Positions 25,550-34,368 are shown, counted from the first letter of the stretch. The stretch: 46,134 bases of DNA from an uncultured beta proteobacterium (GCA_903938815.1 CAJAES010000057.1:1-46134), one strand, 5' to 3'. Numbers and translations: made by a program. Notes: generated by a model not told the origin, from the letters alone.

Positions 25550-26650
25550 TTAGTGGGGAGCGGGGGCCACGAAACCCGTGACCTCCAGGCCGTATCCGGC
25601 CATGCTGGGCATGCGGCGCGGGCTGCCGAGCAGCTTCATGCGCACCACACCCAGCTCGCGAAGGATCTGTGCGCCGATGCCGTAGGTGCGAAGGTCCATG
25701 ACGGCGGGGCGACGCGCCAGCGGCGTCTCGGCCGACTGCAATTGCGGCAGCAGCGCCTCGACGCCGGCGCCGCAGTTCAGCAGCACCGCCACGCCGAACC
25801 GGTCGGCGCGCAGCGTGGCCAGCGCCTGCGGCAGCGGCCAGGAATGGCCTGCGCCCGCGGCGTCGAGCAGGTCGAGCGCGGTGAAGGGTTCGTGCACGCG
25901 CACCGGCACCGTGTCTTCGGGCGACCAGCGCCCGTGCGACAGCGCCAGGTGCAGCCCGCCGCTCTGATCGCGAAACGAGGTGCACTGGAACTCGCCCTGC
26001 GGCGTCATCAGCATGCGCTGGCCTTCGCGGCGGATCAGTGTCTCGTGGCGGCTGCGGTGCTCGATGAGGTCAGCGATGGTGCCGATCTTCAGGCCGTGCT
26101 CGCGGGCGAAGATCTCCAGGTCCGGCAGGCGGGCCATGGTGCCGTCGTCCTTCATGATCTCGCAGATCACGGCGGCGGGTTGCAGGCCGGCCATGCCGGC
26201 CAGGTCGCAGCCAGCCTCGGTGTGGCCGGCGCGCATGAGCACGCCGCCATCCTGGGCCTGCAGCGGGAAGATGTGGCCCGGCTGAACCAGGTCGGAGGCC
26301 TTGGCATCGCGCGCCACGGCCACCTGCACCGTGCGGGCGCGGTCGGCGGCCGAGATGCCGGTGGTCACGCCCTCGACGGCCTCGATGGACACCGTGAACG
26401 CCGTGCCGTGCTTGGTGCCGTTGCGGCTGGCCATGGGCGGCAACTGAAGGCGTTCGCAGCGCTCTCGCGTCAACGTCAGGCAGATCAGGCCACGCGCGAA
26501 GCGGGCCATGAAGTTGATCGCCGCAGGCGTCACGTGTTCGGCGGCGACGACGATGTCGCCCTCGTTTTCACGATCTTCCTCGTCGACGAGGATCACCATG
26601 CGGCCGGCGGCGAGCTCGGCCACCAGTTCGGGGACGGGGGAAATGGGCAT
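25550..26650 (-). CDS. ribBA: 3,4-dihydroxy-2-butanone-4-phosphate synthase with degenerate GTP cyclohydrolase II-like domain
   Basis: The 366-residue protein has an intact N-terminal RibB domain (1 to about 205), with [10 protein letters not shown] (23-32) and HTEAGCDLA, making dihydroxybutanone phosphate from ribulose 5-phosphate. The C-terminal RibA-like half (about 210-366) lacks the zinc-binding Cys cluster and GECLTGD-type motif of active GTP cyclohydrolase II; only a [17 protein letters not shown] segment is well kept. It is therefore probably RibB-only in activity. The ATG at 26650 has no Shine-Dalgarno (CCCCCCT precedes it) and lies 9 nt after a TAGAAT box, so the message may be leaderless. 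No FMN riboswitch is visible upstream. Confidence 0.92.
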   Translation of the reverse strand: MPISPVPELVAELAAGRMVILVDEEDRENEGDIVVAAEHVTPAAINFMARFARGLICLTLTRERCERLQLPPMASRNGTKHGTAFTVSIEAVEGVTTGISAADRARTVQVAVARDAKASDLVQPGHIFPLQAQDGGVLMRAGHTEAGCDLAGMAGLQPAAVICEIMKDDGTMARLPDLEIFAREHGLKIGTIADLIEHRSRHETLIRREGQRMLMTPQGEFQCTSFRDQSGGLHLALSHGRWSPEDTVPVRVHEPFTALDLLDAAGAGHSWPLPQALATLRADRFGVAVLLNCGAGVEALLPQLQSAETPLARRPAVMDLRTYGIGAQILRELGVVRMKLLGSPRRMPSMAGYGLEVTGFVAPAPH

Positions 26651-26740
26651 AGGGGGGTGATTCTAGGCGTTCGGGTCTGCCGCCTTGGTTCAAGCTTGGG
26701 TTCCGCCTTGCGCGCTGCCGGGGGGGCGGTGTCGGTATGC

Positions 26741-26791
26741 CTTACACAACTCGGCGTTGGCCGGTCCGGGCGTGAGCGATACTGTTGTAAG
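26741..26791. promoter_or_regulatory. Possible activator-binding dyad upstream of the PEP-CTERM gene
   Basis: CTTACACAAC (26741-26750) and GTTGTAAG (26784-26791) form an imperfect inverted pair, the left arm having one extra CA. They lie about 55-105 nt upstream of the sigma-54 start site, where enhancer-binding proteins such as PrsR act. The factor is inferred. Confidence 0.35.
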
Positions 26792-26819
26792 CTGATGAAT
26801 TCAATGCGGTTTCAAGTTT

Positions 26820-26835
26820 CGGCACGGAAAGTGCT
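26820..26835 (+). promoter_or_regulatory. Sigma-54 (RpoN) promoter of the PEP-CTERM gene
   Basis: The element cGGCACG-gaaa-GTGCT matches the consensus TGGCACG-N4-TTGCW at all but two positions. The invariant -24 GG is at 26821-26822 and the -12 GC at 26833-26834, with exact spacing. The predicted start is near 26846, giving a leader of about 52 nt before the ATG at 26898. PEP-CTERM genes in several bacteria are RpoN-dependent through the PrsK/PrsR pair, which supports the call. Confidence 0.7.
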
Positions 26836-26897
26836 TGCTTGCAGCCCAATTGACGGGAATTTTCCTTGCCCGTCCCAAATGCATCTCAGGAGCTTCA

Positions 26898-27644
26898 ATG
26901 CGCAGAACGATTCAGATCCTGGCGGCCGCGGCAGCCTTGAGCCTTTCGGCGGGTGCCCATGCCGGCACGGTCAGCATCGTCAAGTCCGACGGCATCGTGG
27001 CCGCGATTCCTGGCTTCAGCAGTTTCGTCGCGAATGGCGCGTCGATGGCCGGCATGACGGTGTCGGCCACTTTCTGGAACGCTTCGACGCAGTCGTTCGC
27101 GACCGAGTCCGGGATCTGGGCTGCCAGCGGTGCAACGTCTGGTGGTGTGACCGGGACGAACTGGTCTCTGTCCGTTGGTGGTGATACTTTCAACTCGGCT
27201 TGGTCTTTCGGCCTCGAGGGGTCGGGTTCGCTGACGCTGACGCGGCTGGTTCTCGACGGCAGCCCCGGACTGACTGTGTTCGACACGGCAAGCCCCACGC
27301 CCGGAACGGAGGGTTCCGAGAACGGGTCGGACTTCGCCTTCGACAATGGCACCTGTGCGAGTTGCACCGCGACCGTGACCTACACGAATGCCGTGAAGCT
27401 CGGCAGCAGTGATCCCCTGGGCGACGTGTTCCACAAGATGACGATCCAGTTCGCATCCGACCCTGGTGCGCCTGCAGACACGATCAGCTACCTCGGCCCG
27501 AGGAGCAATTGGTCGTTCAAGCAGGACACGGACAGCGATTCGACCTACACCCCGCCGCCTGCGGTTCCCGAGCCGGCCTCCCTGGCGCTGGTGGGTCTGG
27601 CACTGGCCGGCCTTGGCCTCTCGCGCCGCCGCCGATCCGCCTGA
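26898..27644 (+). CDS. PEP-CTERM sorting domain exported protein
   Basis: This 248-residue secreted protein has a signal peptide (1-22, cleaved near GAHA), a Gly/Ser/Thr-rich beta-type body with one CASC pair (about residue 153), and a classical C-terminal sorting tail: VPEPASLALVGLALAGLGL, then RRRR. Exosortase (EpsH/XrtA type) would cleave at the PEP motif and pass the protein to the outer envelope or biofilm matrix. No exosortase gene is in this window. CAGGAG at 26887-26892 fixes the ATG. The lower GC of its middle part and its location between rib genes suggest an inserted single gene. Confidence 0.88.
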   Translation: MRRTIQILAAAAALSLSAGAHAGTVSIVKSDGIVAAIPGFSSFVANGASMAGMTVSATFWNASTQSFATESGIWAASGATSGGVTGTNWSLSVGGDTFNSAWSFGLEGSGSLTLTRLVLDGSPGLTVFDTASPTPGTEGSENGSDFAFDNGTCASCTATVTYTNAVKLGSSDPLGDVFHKMTIQFASDPGAPADTISYLGPRSNWSFKQDTDSDSTYTPPPAVPEPASLALVGLALAGLGLSRRRRSA

Positions 27645-27661
27645 ATCGCCGCGTCGCGAAC

Positions 27662-27691
27662 AAAAGGCTGCCGTTTCCGGCAGCCTTTTTT
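27662..27691. terminator. Bidirectional intrinsic terminator between the PEP-CTERM gene and ribD
   Basis: A 10-bp perfect stem AAGGCTGCCG/CGGCAGCCTT (27664-27673 and 27678-27687) with loop TTTC is extended by A-T pairs and followed by a T-run (27686-27691). The mirrored A-run on the left makes it work on both strands. The last T belongs to the ribD stop codon on the minus strand, so the terminator starts exactly where ribD ends. Confidence 0.9.
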
Positions 27692-28869
27692 CATGGGGGC
27701 AGCGGGCACCAGTGTTCCGGCAGGGAGTCGATCCGACGCAGGATCAGGCGCAGGTCCTGGCCGACGAATTCGCTGCCGGCAAACTGGAAGCGCCTTGTAG
27801 TGGCGAGGTCCTGCGAGGGCAGCAGGTCTGCGATTCCCCGGCCTGGGCCGAGGACCATCGGCGCCACGTACATGAGCAGTTCGTCCGCTGCATCGCTCTC
27901 CAGCCATGACCCGGTCAACGCTGCGCCCGCTTCGACATGCACCTCGTTGGCCTGTCGGACGGTGAGGTCGGTGGTCAAGGCATGCAGGTCTACCCGCTCG
28001 CGGTCCGTCGTCAACCGGATGACTTCCGCTCCGATGGCGGACAGTGCCATTTGCCTCTCGGCATCGTTTGACGAGGTGTAGACGAGCGTGCCGGGCCGCT
28101 GCAGGATCGCGGCGTCGACAGGGATGCGCAGGCGGGAATCCAGCACGGCGCGTCTCGGCTGTTTTCTTGTCGGGACGAGTCGAACGTCCAGGCCCGGGTC
28201 GTCCGACAGGATCGTGCCGATGCCGGTCAGCACGACACTGGCACGGCGCCGCCAGGCGTGCCCATCGGCGCGCGCCGCCGGGCCGGTGATCCACTGGCTC
28301 ACTCCGTTCGGCAATGCAGTACGTCCGTCAAGTGAGCATGCGGTCTTCAGCCGGATCCAGGGTCGGCCCCGCAGCACCCGCGAAAAGAAGCCGATGTTGA
28401 TCTCGCGCGCAGCTTCGGCAAGTGCTCCGCCAGCGAGCGCCACCTGAACACCTGCGGCGCGCAAGCGTGCCATGCCTTGCCCCGCAACCGCCGGGAAGGG
28501 GTCCTGCATCGCCGCGACCACGCGTCCGATACCGGCGGCGATCAATGCATCGCAACAGGGCGGCGTGCGCCCGTGGTGCGCGCAGGGCTCCAGGGTCACC
28601 CACGCAGTGGCGCCGCGCACATCATGGCCGTTCGCGGCGGCCTCGCGCAGGGCCATCACTTCGGCATGCGGACCACCCACTTCCTGGGTTGCGCCACGGC
28701 CCAGGACACGGCCGTCCTGGGTTCCGAGCACGCAGCCTACGCGCGGGTTCGGGTCCGTGAGTCCGATGACACCTTCGGCCAGGTCCAGCGCCTCGCGCAG
28801 GCGCAAGGCGTCGAGCGGACTCAGTGGGTGCGCTTCAGTTGGCGGGTTGATGTCGGTAGGTGCGGCCAC
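27691..28869 (-). CDS. ribD: Bifunctional riboflavin biosynthesis deaminase/reductase RibD
   Basis: The 392-residue enzyme has an N-terminal cytidine-deaminase-like domain (to about 165), with zinc ligands His68 in HAE (68-70) and Cys96/Cys105 in PCAHHGRTPPC. A C-terminal reductase domain (about 168-370) follows, with RPWIRLKTACSLDGRTAL. It makes the ribitylamino-pyrimidine for lumazine synthase. The GTG start at 28869 lies 35 nt inside the end of pilV. No other start before the deaminase core is better. It is read after the minor-pilin genes, an unexpected company for riboflavin synthesis. Confidence 0.92.
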   Translation of the reverse strand: MAAPTDINPPTEAHPLSPLDALRLREALDLAEGVIGLTDPNPRVGCVLGTQDGRVLGRGATQEVGGPHAEVMALREAAANGHDVRGATAWVTLEPCAHHGRTPPCCDALIAAGIGRVVAAMQDPFPAVAGQGMARLRAAGVQVALAGGALAEAAREINIGFFSRVLRGRPWIRLKTACSLDGRTALPNGVSQWITGPAARADGHAWRRRASVVLTGIGTILSDDPGLDVRLVPTRKQPRRAVLDSRLRIPVDAAILQRPGTLVYTSSNDAERQMALSAIGAEVIRLTTDRERVDLHALTTDLTVRQANEVHVEAGAALTGSWLESDAADELLMYVAPMVLGPGRGIADLLPSQDLATTRRFQFAGSEFVGQDLRLILRRIDSLPEHWCPLPP

Positions 28870-29998
28870 TCAGGTACGGGTCTCCGACCGCATTGTCGCC
28901 GGATGGGCAATCGAACGCGATCGTGCCGTTCCCGGCGCGGATCACCAGAAAGTTCTGGTTCACCAGCGCGCTGCGAACCGCGAAGTAGTTCAGGGGGTGC
29001 TCATCGTTCGTCATCTGCGCTGGCACCGTGAGGTGGCCCAGCTTGGCCGTGTAGCGGCAGATCCTGAACTTGCTGGCCGAAGTCTCCGTCAACGTGGCGG
29101 CTATGCTCGACATCACCACCCGCGACTGCCCTCCCCAGAACGATTCCGTTCCAACCGGGACGGCGCAGTAGTAGGCGACGTGGCTCGACGCGAGCCGCTC
29201 GAAGCAGGATTGTTCTGCGCCCGCGAAGTCCATGGGCAGGGTCTGCGCGACGATCACGTTCACCATCACCGGAACGCCCGGCGGGTACTTGGCATCACCG
29301 TCGTCGGGCGCATCTCCCCCGAGTTCCGTCGCGAACCGAACGTACCCTGACAGCAGTCTGGCGTTCAGCGCGGTGCAGACATCTCCGTTGCAGACCTGGG
29401 TGATGAACCCGGTGACGTTGTCGAAGGTCCAGCGGATGCCGCCTGCGTTCGGCGGAGCAAAGCTGCTGGTGCGTCCGTCTTCCGCCATCTCCGCATCCGG
29501 CGGTATCGCGATGTTGCGCCCGCCCGGCGTTCGGACGAGGCTCAGGTCGGCCGGGATGACCAGCGAGGCCCCAAGGGAAGGCGGCACCCGGTGGATGGCG
29601 GAGTTCAGCCTCACCGTCTGCTGCGATCCGCTGCGGTCCTCCCACGTCACGACCACCGAGATCGTCTTGCGTTGAGGCTCCTCGATCCCGGCCTCCTGGG
29701 CATCCTCCACGAGAGTCCGGATCTGATACGAGGCATTCGACTCGTCGTAGACGGTCACCGGCGTGGAGTCCACGGCCAGCAAGTCATCGTAGGTCGCCAC
29801 GGAGTCGAATCCGCGGGCGGCTTCCAGTGCTTCCTGGGCCATGCGCACGGCTTCGTTTCGCTGCTTGGAGATATCGGCGTTCAGGCGCAGGGTCGTCTGC
29901 ACACCCAGGACCGCCAAGGTGCCGAAAGCCATGACCGCCAGCGCGACCATCGCCTCGATGAGCGAAATGCCCCGCTGTCGTCGAAAAGCGCTGCGCAT
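28835..29998 (-). CDS. pilV: Type IV pilus minor pilin, PilV-like
   Basis: The 387-residue prepilin has the short basic leader MRSAFRRQRG, followed by ISLIEAMVALAVMAFGTLAVLG. This is a class III signal with Gly(-1) and Glu at position 5 of the mature chain. It is longer than typical PilV (about 180-200), the additional length lying in a Cys-containing C-terminal domain (about 190-387) that I do not recognise. The ATG overlaps the pilX stop by one base (TGATG). Minor pilins prime assembly at the pilus tip. Confidence 0.82.
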   Translation of the reverse strand: MRSAFRRQRGISLIEAMVALAVMAFGTLAVLGVQTTLRLNADISKQRNEAVRMAQEALEAARGFDSVATYDDLLAVDSTPVTVYDESNASYQIRTLVEDAQEAGIEEPQRKTISVVVTWEDRSGSQQTVRLNSAIHRVPPSLGASLVIPADLSLVRTPGGRNIAIPPDAEMAEDGRTSSFAPPNAGGIRWTFDNVTGFITQVCNGDVCTALNARLLSGYVRFATELGGDAPDDGDAKYPPGVPVMVNVIVAQTLPMDFAGAEQSCFERLASSHVAYYCAVPVGTESFWGGQSRVVMSSIAATLTETSASKFRICRYTAKLGHLTVPAQMTNDEHPLNYFAVRSALVNQNFLVIRAGNGTIAFDCPSGDNAVGDPYLSGRTYRHQPAN

Positions 29999-31350
29999 CA
30001 GAAGTCTCTCCAGCCACCCGGCACGCGCACGAACGACCCGGTGCGCAGGCGCAGCAGTGCCAGCACTGGAGCGTCCCGGACCACGGTGAGCGTGGCACCG
30101 CCGGCCATGTTGTTGCCGGCGATCATGGCGCCGCGCACCGTGCCAGCACCCGTGACCGACCAGTCCGTCGGCATGCCGTAGATGGCGCCGTGCAGGGTGG
30201 CGTCGAGGTTGAGGGCTCCGTCCACCACCAGCATGACCGGGTCGGTGGCACTGCCGATGTCGGCGCCTGCGCCCAGATTCACGTCGCCGCCTCTCGCCCA
30301 GAGGATCCGGCCGGGGTTCCGGGCCGCGGTGCTGCGGATCAGGTCTGCATCGCAGGTGACGGTTCCGCAGTCGAGGACGATCGAAGCGGGCTGGTCGCGG
30401 TACGTCGCCATGTCGGCGAGCATGGTGTTCGAGAACATCCGCAGCGACTTGGCCTCAGGGGACAATCCTGGCGTCGATACCATCGCGAGAGGCAAGTCGT
30501 CGTCGACGACCAGCAGGGCAGCGTCCGCAGGGGCTCCTGGGGCACCGCCCAGGCGCATGTTGCCGGCATTGAGCCGCGTCGAACTCGTCAGCACTGCCAG
30601 GCTGCTGCCGCCCGTGCTGGGGTTGTAGGCGCCGAGCGCCGCACCCTCGGCATCCAGCACGCCCCTGACGGTCAGCGCCGCTGAGGGTGTCGCCGGGAGG
30701 CCGCTCTTCAATGCGATCAGCACCCGGACGGTCGCACGGCTGTCTCCGCTGACAGCCTGTGCAGGAAAGTCGAGGCATGCGTTGTCCAGCCGGGTGCAGC
30801 CGTTGACCTCGAGCCAGACCAGGCCCGTGCGGTCCGGCGTGTGCCTGACGAACCTCACGCGAAACGCGGAGTGCACGCCGGCGCTCCCGGGCTGCACGAG
30901 TACCGGGCTGCCGGTGGAGGGGCAGCTGCAGTCCCAGTTCGTACCATCGAAGACACAGCTGGGCCAGACCGTGCCGCTGAGGCCGTCTGCGGCCACGGTC
31001 GGTGCCGCCTGAACGACGCCGGTCGTGCCGCTGATCGTGAGGTACCGCTCACGGAAGCTGGTCTTCGAGGTGTCGATGGTGCTGTCGCAGGAGTCGTCCG
31101 CTGCCACTGCAACGGCAGGGTCACCGATGCGCCCTGCATTCAGCATCGACAGCGCCCATTCCACACCGGCTTCGGCGGCTTCGAGGGCCTGCGTGGAGCG
31201 GTACTGGTTGGCCGATGTCCGCTGCTCGAAGATGAGGTTCCGGTTCGTGTAGGCCGCGACGAGCGACAGCACGAAGAACAGCAGCGCCACGATGATGAGC
31301 GTGGTGACGCCCCGCTGTCTGCCGGCAAGGGATCGGGCACGAAGCTTCAT
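29998..31350 (-). CDS. pilX: Type IV pilus assembly protein, PilX-like
   Basis: The 450-residue product has a prepilin-like start (basic residues, then RQRG and a helix VTTLIIVALLFFVLSLVAAYTNRN) followed by EAAEAGVEWALSML, the classical PilX signature. The mature position 5 is not Glu, as in PilX/GspK-type minor pilins that cap the fibre. It is much longer than common PilX (about 170-200); residues 200-450 are Ser/Ala/Asp-rich. ATG 31350 is chosen because it overlaps the pilW TGA (ATGA); an in-frame ATG at 31359 is possible. Confidence 0.8.
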   Translation of the reverse strand: MKLRARSLAGRQRGVTTLIIVALLFFVLSLVAAYTNRNLIFEQRTSANQYRSTQALEAAEAGVEWALSMLNAGRIGDPAVAVAADDSCDSTIDTSKTSFRERYLTISGTTGVVQAAPTVAADGLSGTVWPSCVFDGTNWDCSCPSTGSPVLVQPGSAGVHSAFRVRFVRHTPDRTGLVWLEVNGCTRLDNACLDFPAQAVSGDSRATVRVLIALKSGLPATPSAALTVRGVLDAEGAALGAYNPSTGGSSLAVLTSSTRLNAGNMRLGGAPGAPADAALLVVDDDLPLAMVSTPGLSPEAKSLRMFSNTMLADMATYRDQPASIVLDCGTVTCDADLIRSTAARNPGRILWARGGDVNLGAGADIGSATDPVMLVVDGALNLDATLHGAIYGMPTDWSVTGAGTVRGAMIAGNNMAGGATLTVVRDAPVLALLRLRTGSFVRVPGGWRDF

Positions 31351-32048
31351 GGCGGGCATGCCTGGCCCGGGTTGTCCGGGTCGTTGAAGTTGATCTCGTT
31401 GTTGCGCAGCCGCACCTGGCTGCGGACGACGCGCTCGATGCGGTCATCCGACGGCGAGTTCACGCGGATCGTGACGAGATAGGTGCGCATGTTCACCGTG
31501 GGCCAGCAACTGGTGTCGGTCAGATCGGTGGCGCTGCAGGCGCGGGGGCAGGGGATCGTCTCTGTCAGCGTGCCGGCATCCGCACTCTCGATGCTGAACT
31601 GCGCCACGTTCATCGTGTTGGCGTCGGTCAGGTCCTGCCACCGACCACCGATCAAGGTCTTGATGACACCGTCCTGCAACGCGAAACCCCACTCGCCTTC
31701 CTGGTCCAGTCGCCGGTAATTGAAGACGACTTCGGAGCCGTCCTCGACTTCCACGTCGCTGTATTCGTTCTTGCCCGGGGGCGCGCCCGGAAACCACATC
31801 AGCGTGGCGGGGTTGTCGTGCGCTCCGGCTCGCCGGAGTTCACGGGTGATGATGTCGCTCGTGGCGCGCAGATCCTGCTGCAACTGGCTTTCCAGCAACA
31901 GCCGGCGGTTGTCGCCCAGCTGGCTCGTGACGACCAGTGTCGCCCCCGCAACGACGAAGAGGCCGACGGCGATGCCCACCATCAGTTCGACGAGGGACAA
32001 GCCGCTCTGGCGGCGCCTGAGGAATGAGTGGGGTGGATGCAGTCTCAT
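31347..32048 (-). CDS. pilW: Type IV pilus minor pilin, PilW-like
   Basis: The 233-residue prepilin has leader MRLHPPHSFLRRRQSG and mature start LSLVELMVGIAVGLFVVAGATLVV, with Glu5 present. PilW features such as RRLLLESQLQQDLRATSDIITRELRRAG and a C-terminal VRSQVRLRN follow. Cys residues around 165-185 (IPCPRACSATDLTDTSC) may form disulfides. The ATG at 32048 overlaps the end of the upstream fimT-like gene by 4 bp. Confidence 0.86.
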   Translation of the reverse strand: MRLHPPHSFLRRRQSGLSLVELMVGIAVGLFVVAGATLVVTSQLGDNRRLLLESQLQQDLRATSDIITRELRRAGAHDNPATLMWFPGAPPGKNEYSDVEVEDGSEVVFNYRRLDQEGEWGFALQDGVIKTLIGGRWQDLTDANTMNVAQFSIESADAGTLTETIPCPRACSATDLTDTSCWPTVNMRTYLVTIRVNSPSDDRIERVVRSQVRLRNNEINFNDPDNPGQACPP

Positions 32049-32677
32049 GGTGCGGGAGGCGCTGCGACCGGGCATGCCGTGCCGGGTTCGTTCATGGTGG
32101 AGCCCGTGGGCTTGCATGCGCTGGGCCGACCGCTCACGCCCACGCTGACGCCCAGGCTCCGGGCCGTGTCGAGCGACGTGATGATCTGGAACGGCTCTCC
32201 GTCGCCCGCTCCGTCTTCTGTCACGGGGTAGATCATCGAGCCGCTGATCGGGTCGAAGGCGAAGTGGTCTGCCTGATTTCCGGGCACCGCCAAGGCAATG
32301 CCGCCGGTTTCCAGCAGGACGCTCCTGATCTCGCTGGCATCGGCCGATGTGCAGCGATTGCCCTCCGGACGCTGGCAGTCGCAGCGCTGACTTGGAACCT
32401 CGTCGCGGTCGGTATCGGTGAACAGGATGTAGCAGGCCACGGCGTTGTCCGCCGAAGCCGGCCGGATGTAGACATTGACTGCCAGCCCCCTGCTCGCGGC
32501 CTCGGTGCGCGCGAACTGCATGTCCGTCATGACCTGCGCGTGAACGCCCTTGAGCCGCTGGATGCGTATGAACTCGAACAGCGATGGCGCACTGAGGGTC
32601 AGCAGGATCGCCGCCACCGCCACGACGATCATCAGCTCGGGCAGCGTGAACCCGCGACGGACGGACAAGCGCTTCAT
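32045..32677 (-). CDS. GspH/FimT-type pseudopilin (second copy)
   Basis: The 210-residue prepilin starts MKRLSVRRG and then FTLPELMIVVAVAAILLTLSAPS. It continues with the GspH/FimT domain (ARTEAASRGLAVNVYIRPASA). It has several Cys (CDCQRPEGNRC near residue 97 and AC/C near the end). The ATG overlaps the pilE stop (ATGA), and its own end overlaps pilW. A second FimT/FimU-like gene lies at the head of the cluster, so the two may have different roles in the tip complex. Confidence 0.83.
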   Translation of the reverse strand: MKRLSVRRGFTLPELMIVVAVAAILLTLSAPSLFEFIRIQRLKGVHAQVMTDMQFARTEAASRGLAVNVYIRPASADNAVACYILFTDTDRDEVPSQRCDCQRPEGNRCTSADASEIRSVLLETGGIALAVPGNQADHFAFDPISGSMIYPVTEDGAGDGEPFQIITSLDTARSLGVSVGVSGRPSACKPTGSTMNEPGTACPVAAPPAP

Positions 32678-33165
32678 TGCGTCCAGCAAGCGTGGGTGGT
32701 GGCAAAGTCGCTGGCGCTGAACGAACTGCAGCTGCCGCAGCCGGCGTACTTGATCACGCCACCGGTCATCAGCACACCCAGGCGGCGGCACTGTGTGTCC
32801 GCGGCCTGCGATGTGTCGCTCTTCCCGTACGCCGTGGCGATGTACCCGTTCGTCAGCGCAACGCCGTCGCCCGGCGCGGCAATCGCGAGCGTGTAGTACC
32901 CGGAGACCGTCTCGGACGGGATGCCCAGATCCTCCAGGTCGTCTGTGTACGCGGCGTTGTTGCCGCGCCATCGCTCCTGAGCCTGTTGCAGGGTGGCGAG
33001 TGCCGTCATGGCTTCGCTGCGCCGGCTCTTGCGGACCGATTCGTTGAAGGTGGGCAGCGCCACCGCGGCGAGGATGGCAACGACCACCATCACGATCAAC
33101 ACCTCCACCAGCGTGAAACCCTTGGGGGAACGGTGCTTGAGGTCGGATTGCCGGTTGTGGTGCAT
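32674..33165 (-). CDS. pilE: Type IV pilin, PilE-like
   Basis: The 163-residue prepilin has leader MHHNRQSDLKHRSPKG and mature FTLVEVLIVMVVVAILAAVALP, including Glu5. A SRRSEAMTALATLQQAQERWRG helix follows and then a short globular domain ending in a Cys-containing tail (ADTQC, YAGCGSC, HACW). This is the PilE-like minor or major pilin of betaproteobacteria. ATG 33165 is used because it gives a normal leader; an upstream ATG at 33204 would give an over-long leader. Confidence 0.85.
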   Translation of the reverse strand: MHHNRQSDLKHRSPKGFTLVEVLIVMVVVAILAAVALPTFNESVRKSRRSEAMTALATLQQAQERWRGNNAAYTDDLEDLGIPSETVSGYYTLAIAAPGDGVALTNGYIATAYGKSDTSQAADTQCRRLGVLMTGGVIKYAGCGSCSSFSASDFATTHACWTQ

Positions 33166-33267
33166 GTCGTCCCGATTCTGGGCACCGTGTGCCGTCAGCG
33201 CCATAGCGCTCGCGCCCGCTCGTCGGCGTTGGGGGGCCGCTCGTCGTCGACCCCCTAGTTCGCTTGG

Positions 33268-33828
33268 TCAGCAGCGGCGGTATCCGTTCACCGAGCCGTC
33301 CGGCGAGCACGACCTCACACGGCCCATGATGTTGATCACATGCCGGATTTCGCCGCCCGGCGAGACCAGTCGCATCGTGGCGGTGGGGGATACGGTGCCA
33401 CGGGTGGCGTCGACGACGAGTGAAGCCCGGTTCGAGAGGATCTGCACGCCCCCAGCCGTTGCAAGAAAGACCCCGCGCAACACCTCGGCTCCGCCCTCGC
33501 ACGACATGACACCCTGGGCGCCGCACTGGCAGGCGTTCGCCGCGCCGCGGTGGATGACATAGCAACTGCCTCCGGCGGCCTGCGAGAAGCTGATCCTGAG
33601 CGTTTCCTGGCTGGCCACAGCCTCCGAGCGCAGCAGAAAGAGGTCCGTCTCCAACTGAGCCGCCGCCCCCTCAAGCCGTTGCCGCTGGGCGAAATTCTGG
33701 AAGGATGGCAACGCCAGCCCGACCAGGATCGAGACGATGGCGGTCGCGATCGCCAGCTCGATGAGTGTCAGGCCGGACTCGCCGCGAGGGCGGCGCTGCG
33801 GGGCTTGGGGGCTGGAGTGGCAAGGCAT
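33268..33828 (-). CDS. fimT: GspH/FimT-type pseudopilin (first copy)
   Basis: The 186-residue product has leader MPCHSSPQAPQRRPRGESG and mature LTLIELAIATAIVSILVGLALP with Glu5, then a GspH/FimT domain with LRSEAVASQETLRISF and four Cys. It is the first gene of the cluster transcribed leftwards; a 102-nt gap (33166-33267) separates it from pilE. A -10-like TAGAGT lies 6 nt before the ATG, but no convincing -35 is seen. Confidence 0.82.
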   Translation of the reverse strand: MPCHSSPQAPQRRPRGESGLTLIELAIATAIVSILVGLALPSFQNFAQRQRLEGAAAQLETDLFLLRSEAVASQETLRISFSQAAGGSCYVIHRGAANACQCGAQGVMSCEGGAEVLRGVFLATAGGVQILSNRASLVVDATRGTVSPTATMRLVSPGGEIRHVINIMGRVRSCSPDGSVNGYRRC

Positions 33829-33924
33829 GCCCGCACTCTAGAAACCCGGGCCGGACTCCGAAACCCGCCAACGGTGGCGCCCGGAGCGTGCCCCCGTCCG
33901 GGGGCCACCCCGGCGCGACGGGGA

Positions 33925-34368
33925 TCAGATGTCCTGGATCAGCTGGCGGAACTCGTCCACGTCCTCGAAGCTGCGGTAGACCGACGCGAAGCGCACGTAG
34001 GCCACCTTGTCGATGCGCTTGAGCTCGCGCATCACCAGTTCGCCGATGCGCGTGCTGGGCAGTTCGCGCAGGCCGCTGGCCAGCAGCTTCTTCTGGATGC
34101 GCTCGAGCGCGGCGTCCACCAGCTCCACGCTCACCTGCCGCTTTCGCAGCGCCAGCATCATCGAGGCGCGCAGCTTCGCGGGCTCGAACTCGGCCCGAGT
34201 GCCGTCCTTCTTCACCACGGCGGGCAGCATGATCTCCACGCGCTCGTAGGTGGTGAAGCGCTTGTCGCACTTCAGGCAGCGCCGCCGCCGCCGGATGACG
34301 CCGCCCTCGTCGGATTCGCGTGTCTCGACGACCTGGGTCTCGTCGTGATCGCAGTAGGGGCAGCGCAT
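33925..34368 (-). CDS. nrdR: Transcriptional repressor NrdR
   Basis: The 147-residue protein has an N-terminal zinc ribbon (Cys3/Cys6 in MRCPYC, and CLKC about 31-34) and an ATP-cone domain (49-139). It senses ATP/dATP and represses ribonucleotide reductase genes. It starts 22 nt after glyA in the same direction; glyA-nrdR is a common operon in Burkholderiales. A GC-rich hairpin (GCCCCC/GGGGGC near 33890) follows but lacks a T-run. Confidence 0.95.
   Translation of the reverse strand: MRCPYCDHDETQVVETRESDEGGVIRRRRRCLKCDKRFTTYERVEIMLPAVVKKDGTRAEFEPAKLRASMMLALRKRQVSVELVDAALERIQKKLLASGLRELPSTRIGELVMRELKRIDKVAYVRFASVYRSFEDVDEFRQLIQDI

Noticed and set aside
26651..26897. FMN riboswitch ahead of ribBA
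   Set aside because: None of the conserved RFN blocks (such as AGGGTGAAATTCCC or the CCGAC region) could be found on the minus strand.
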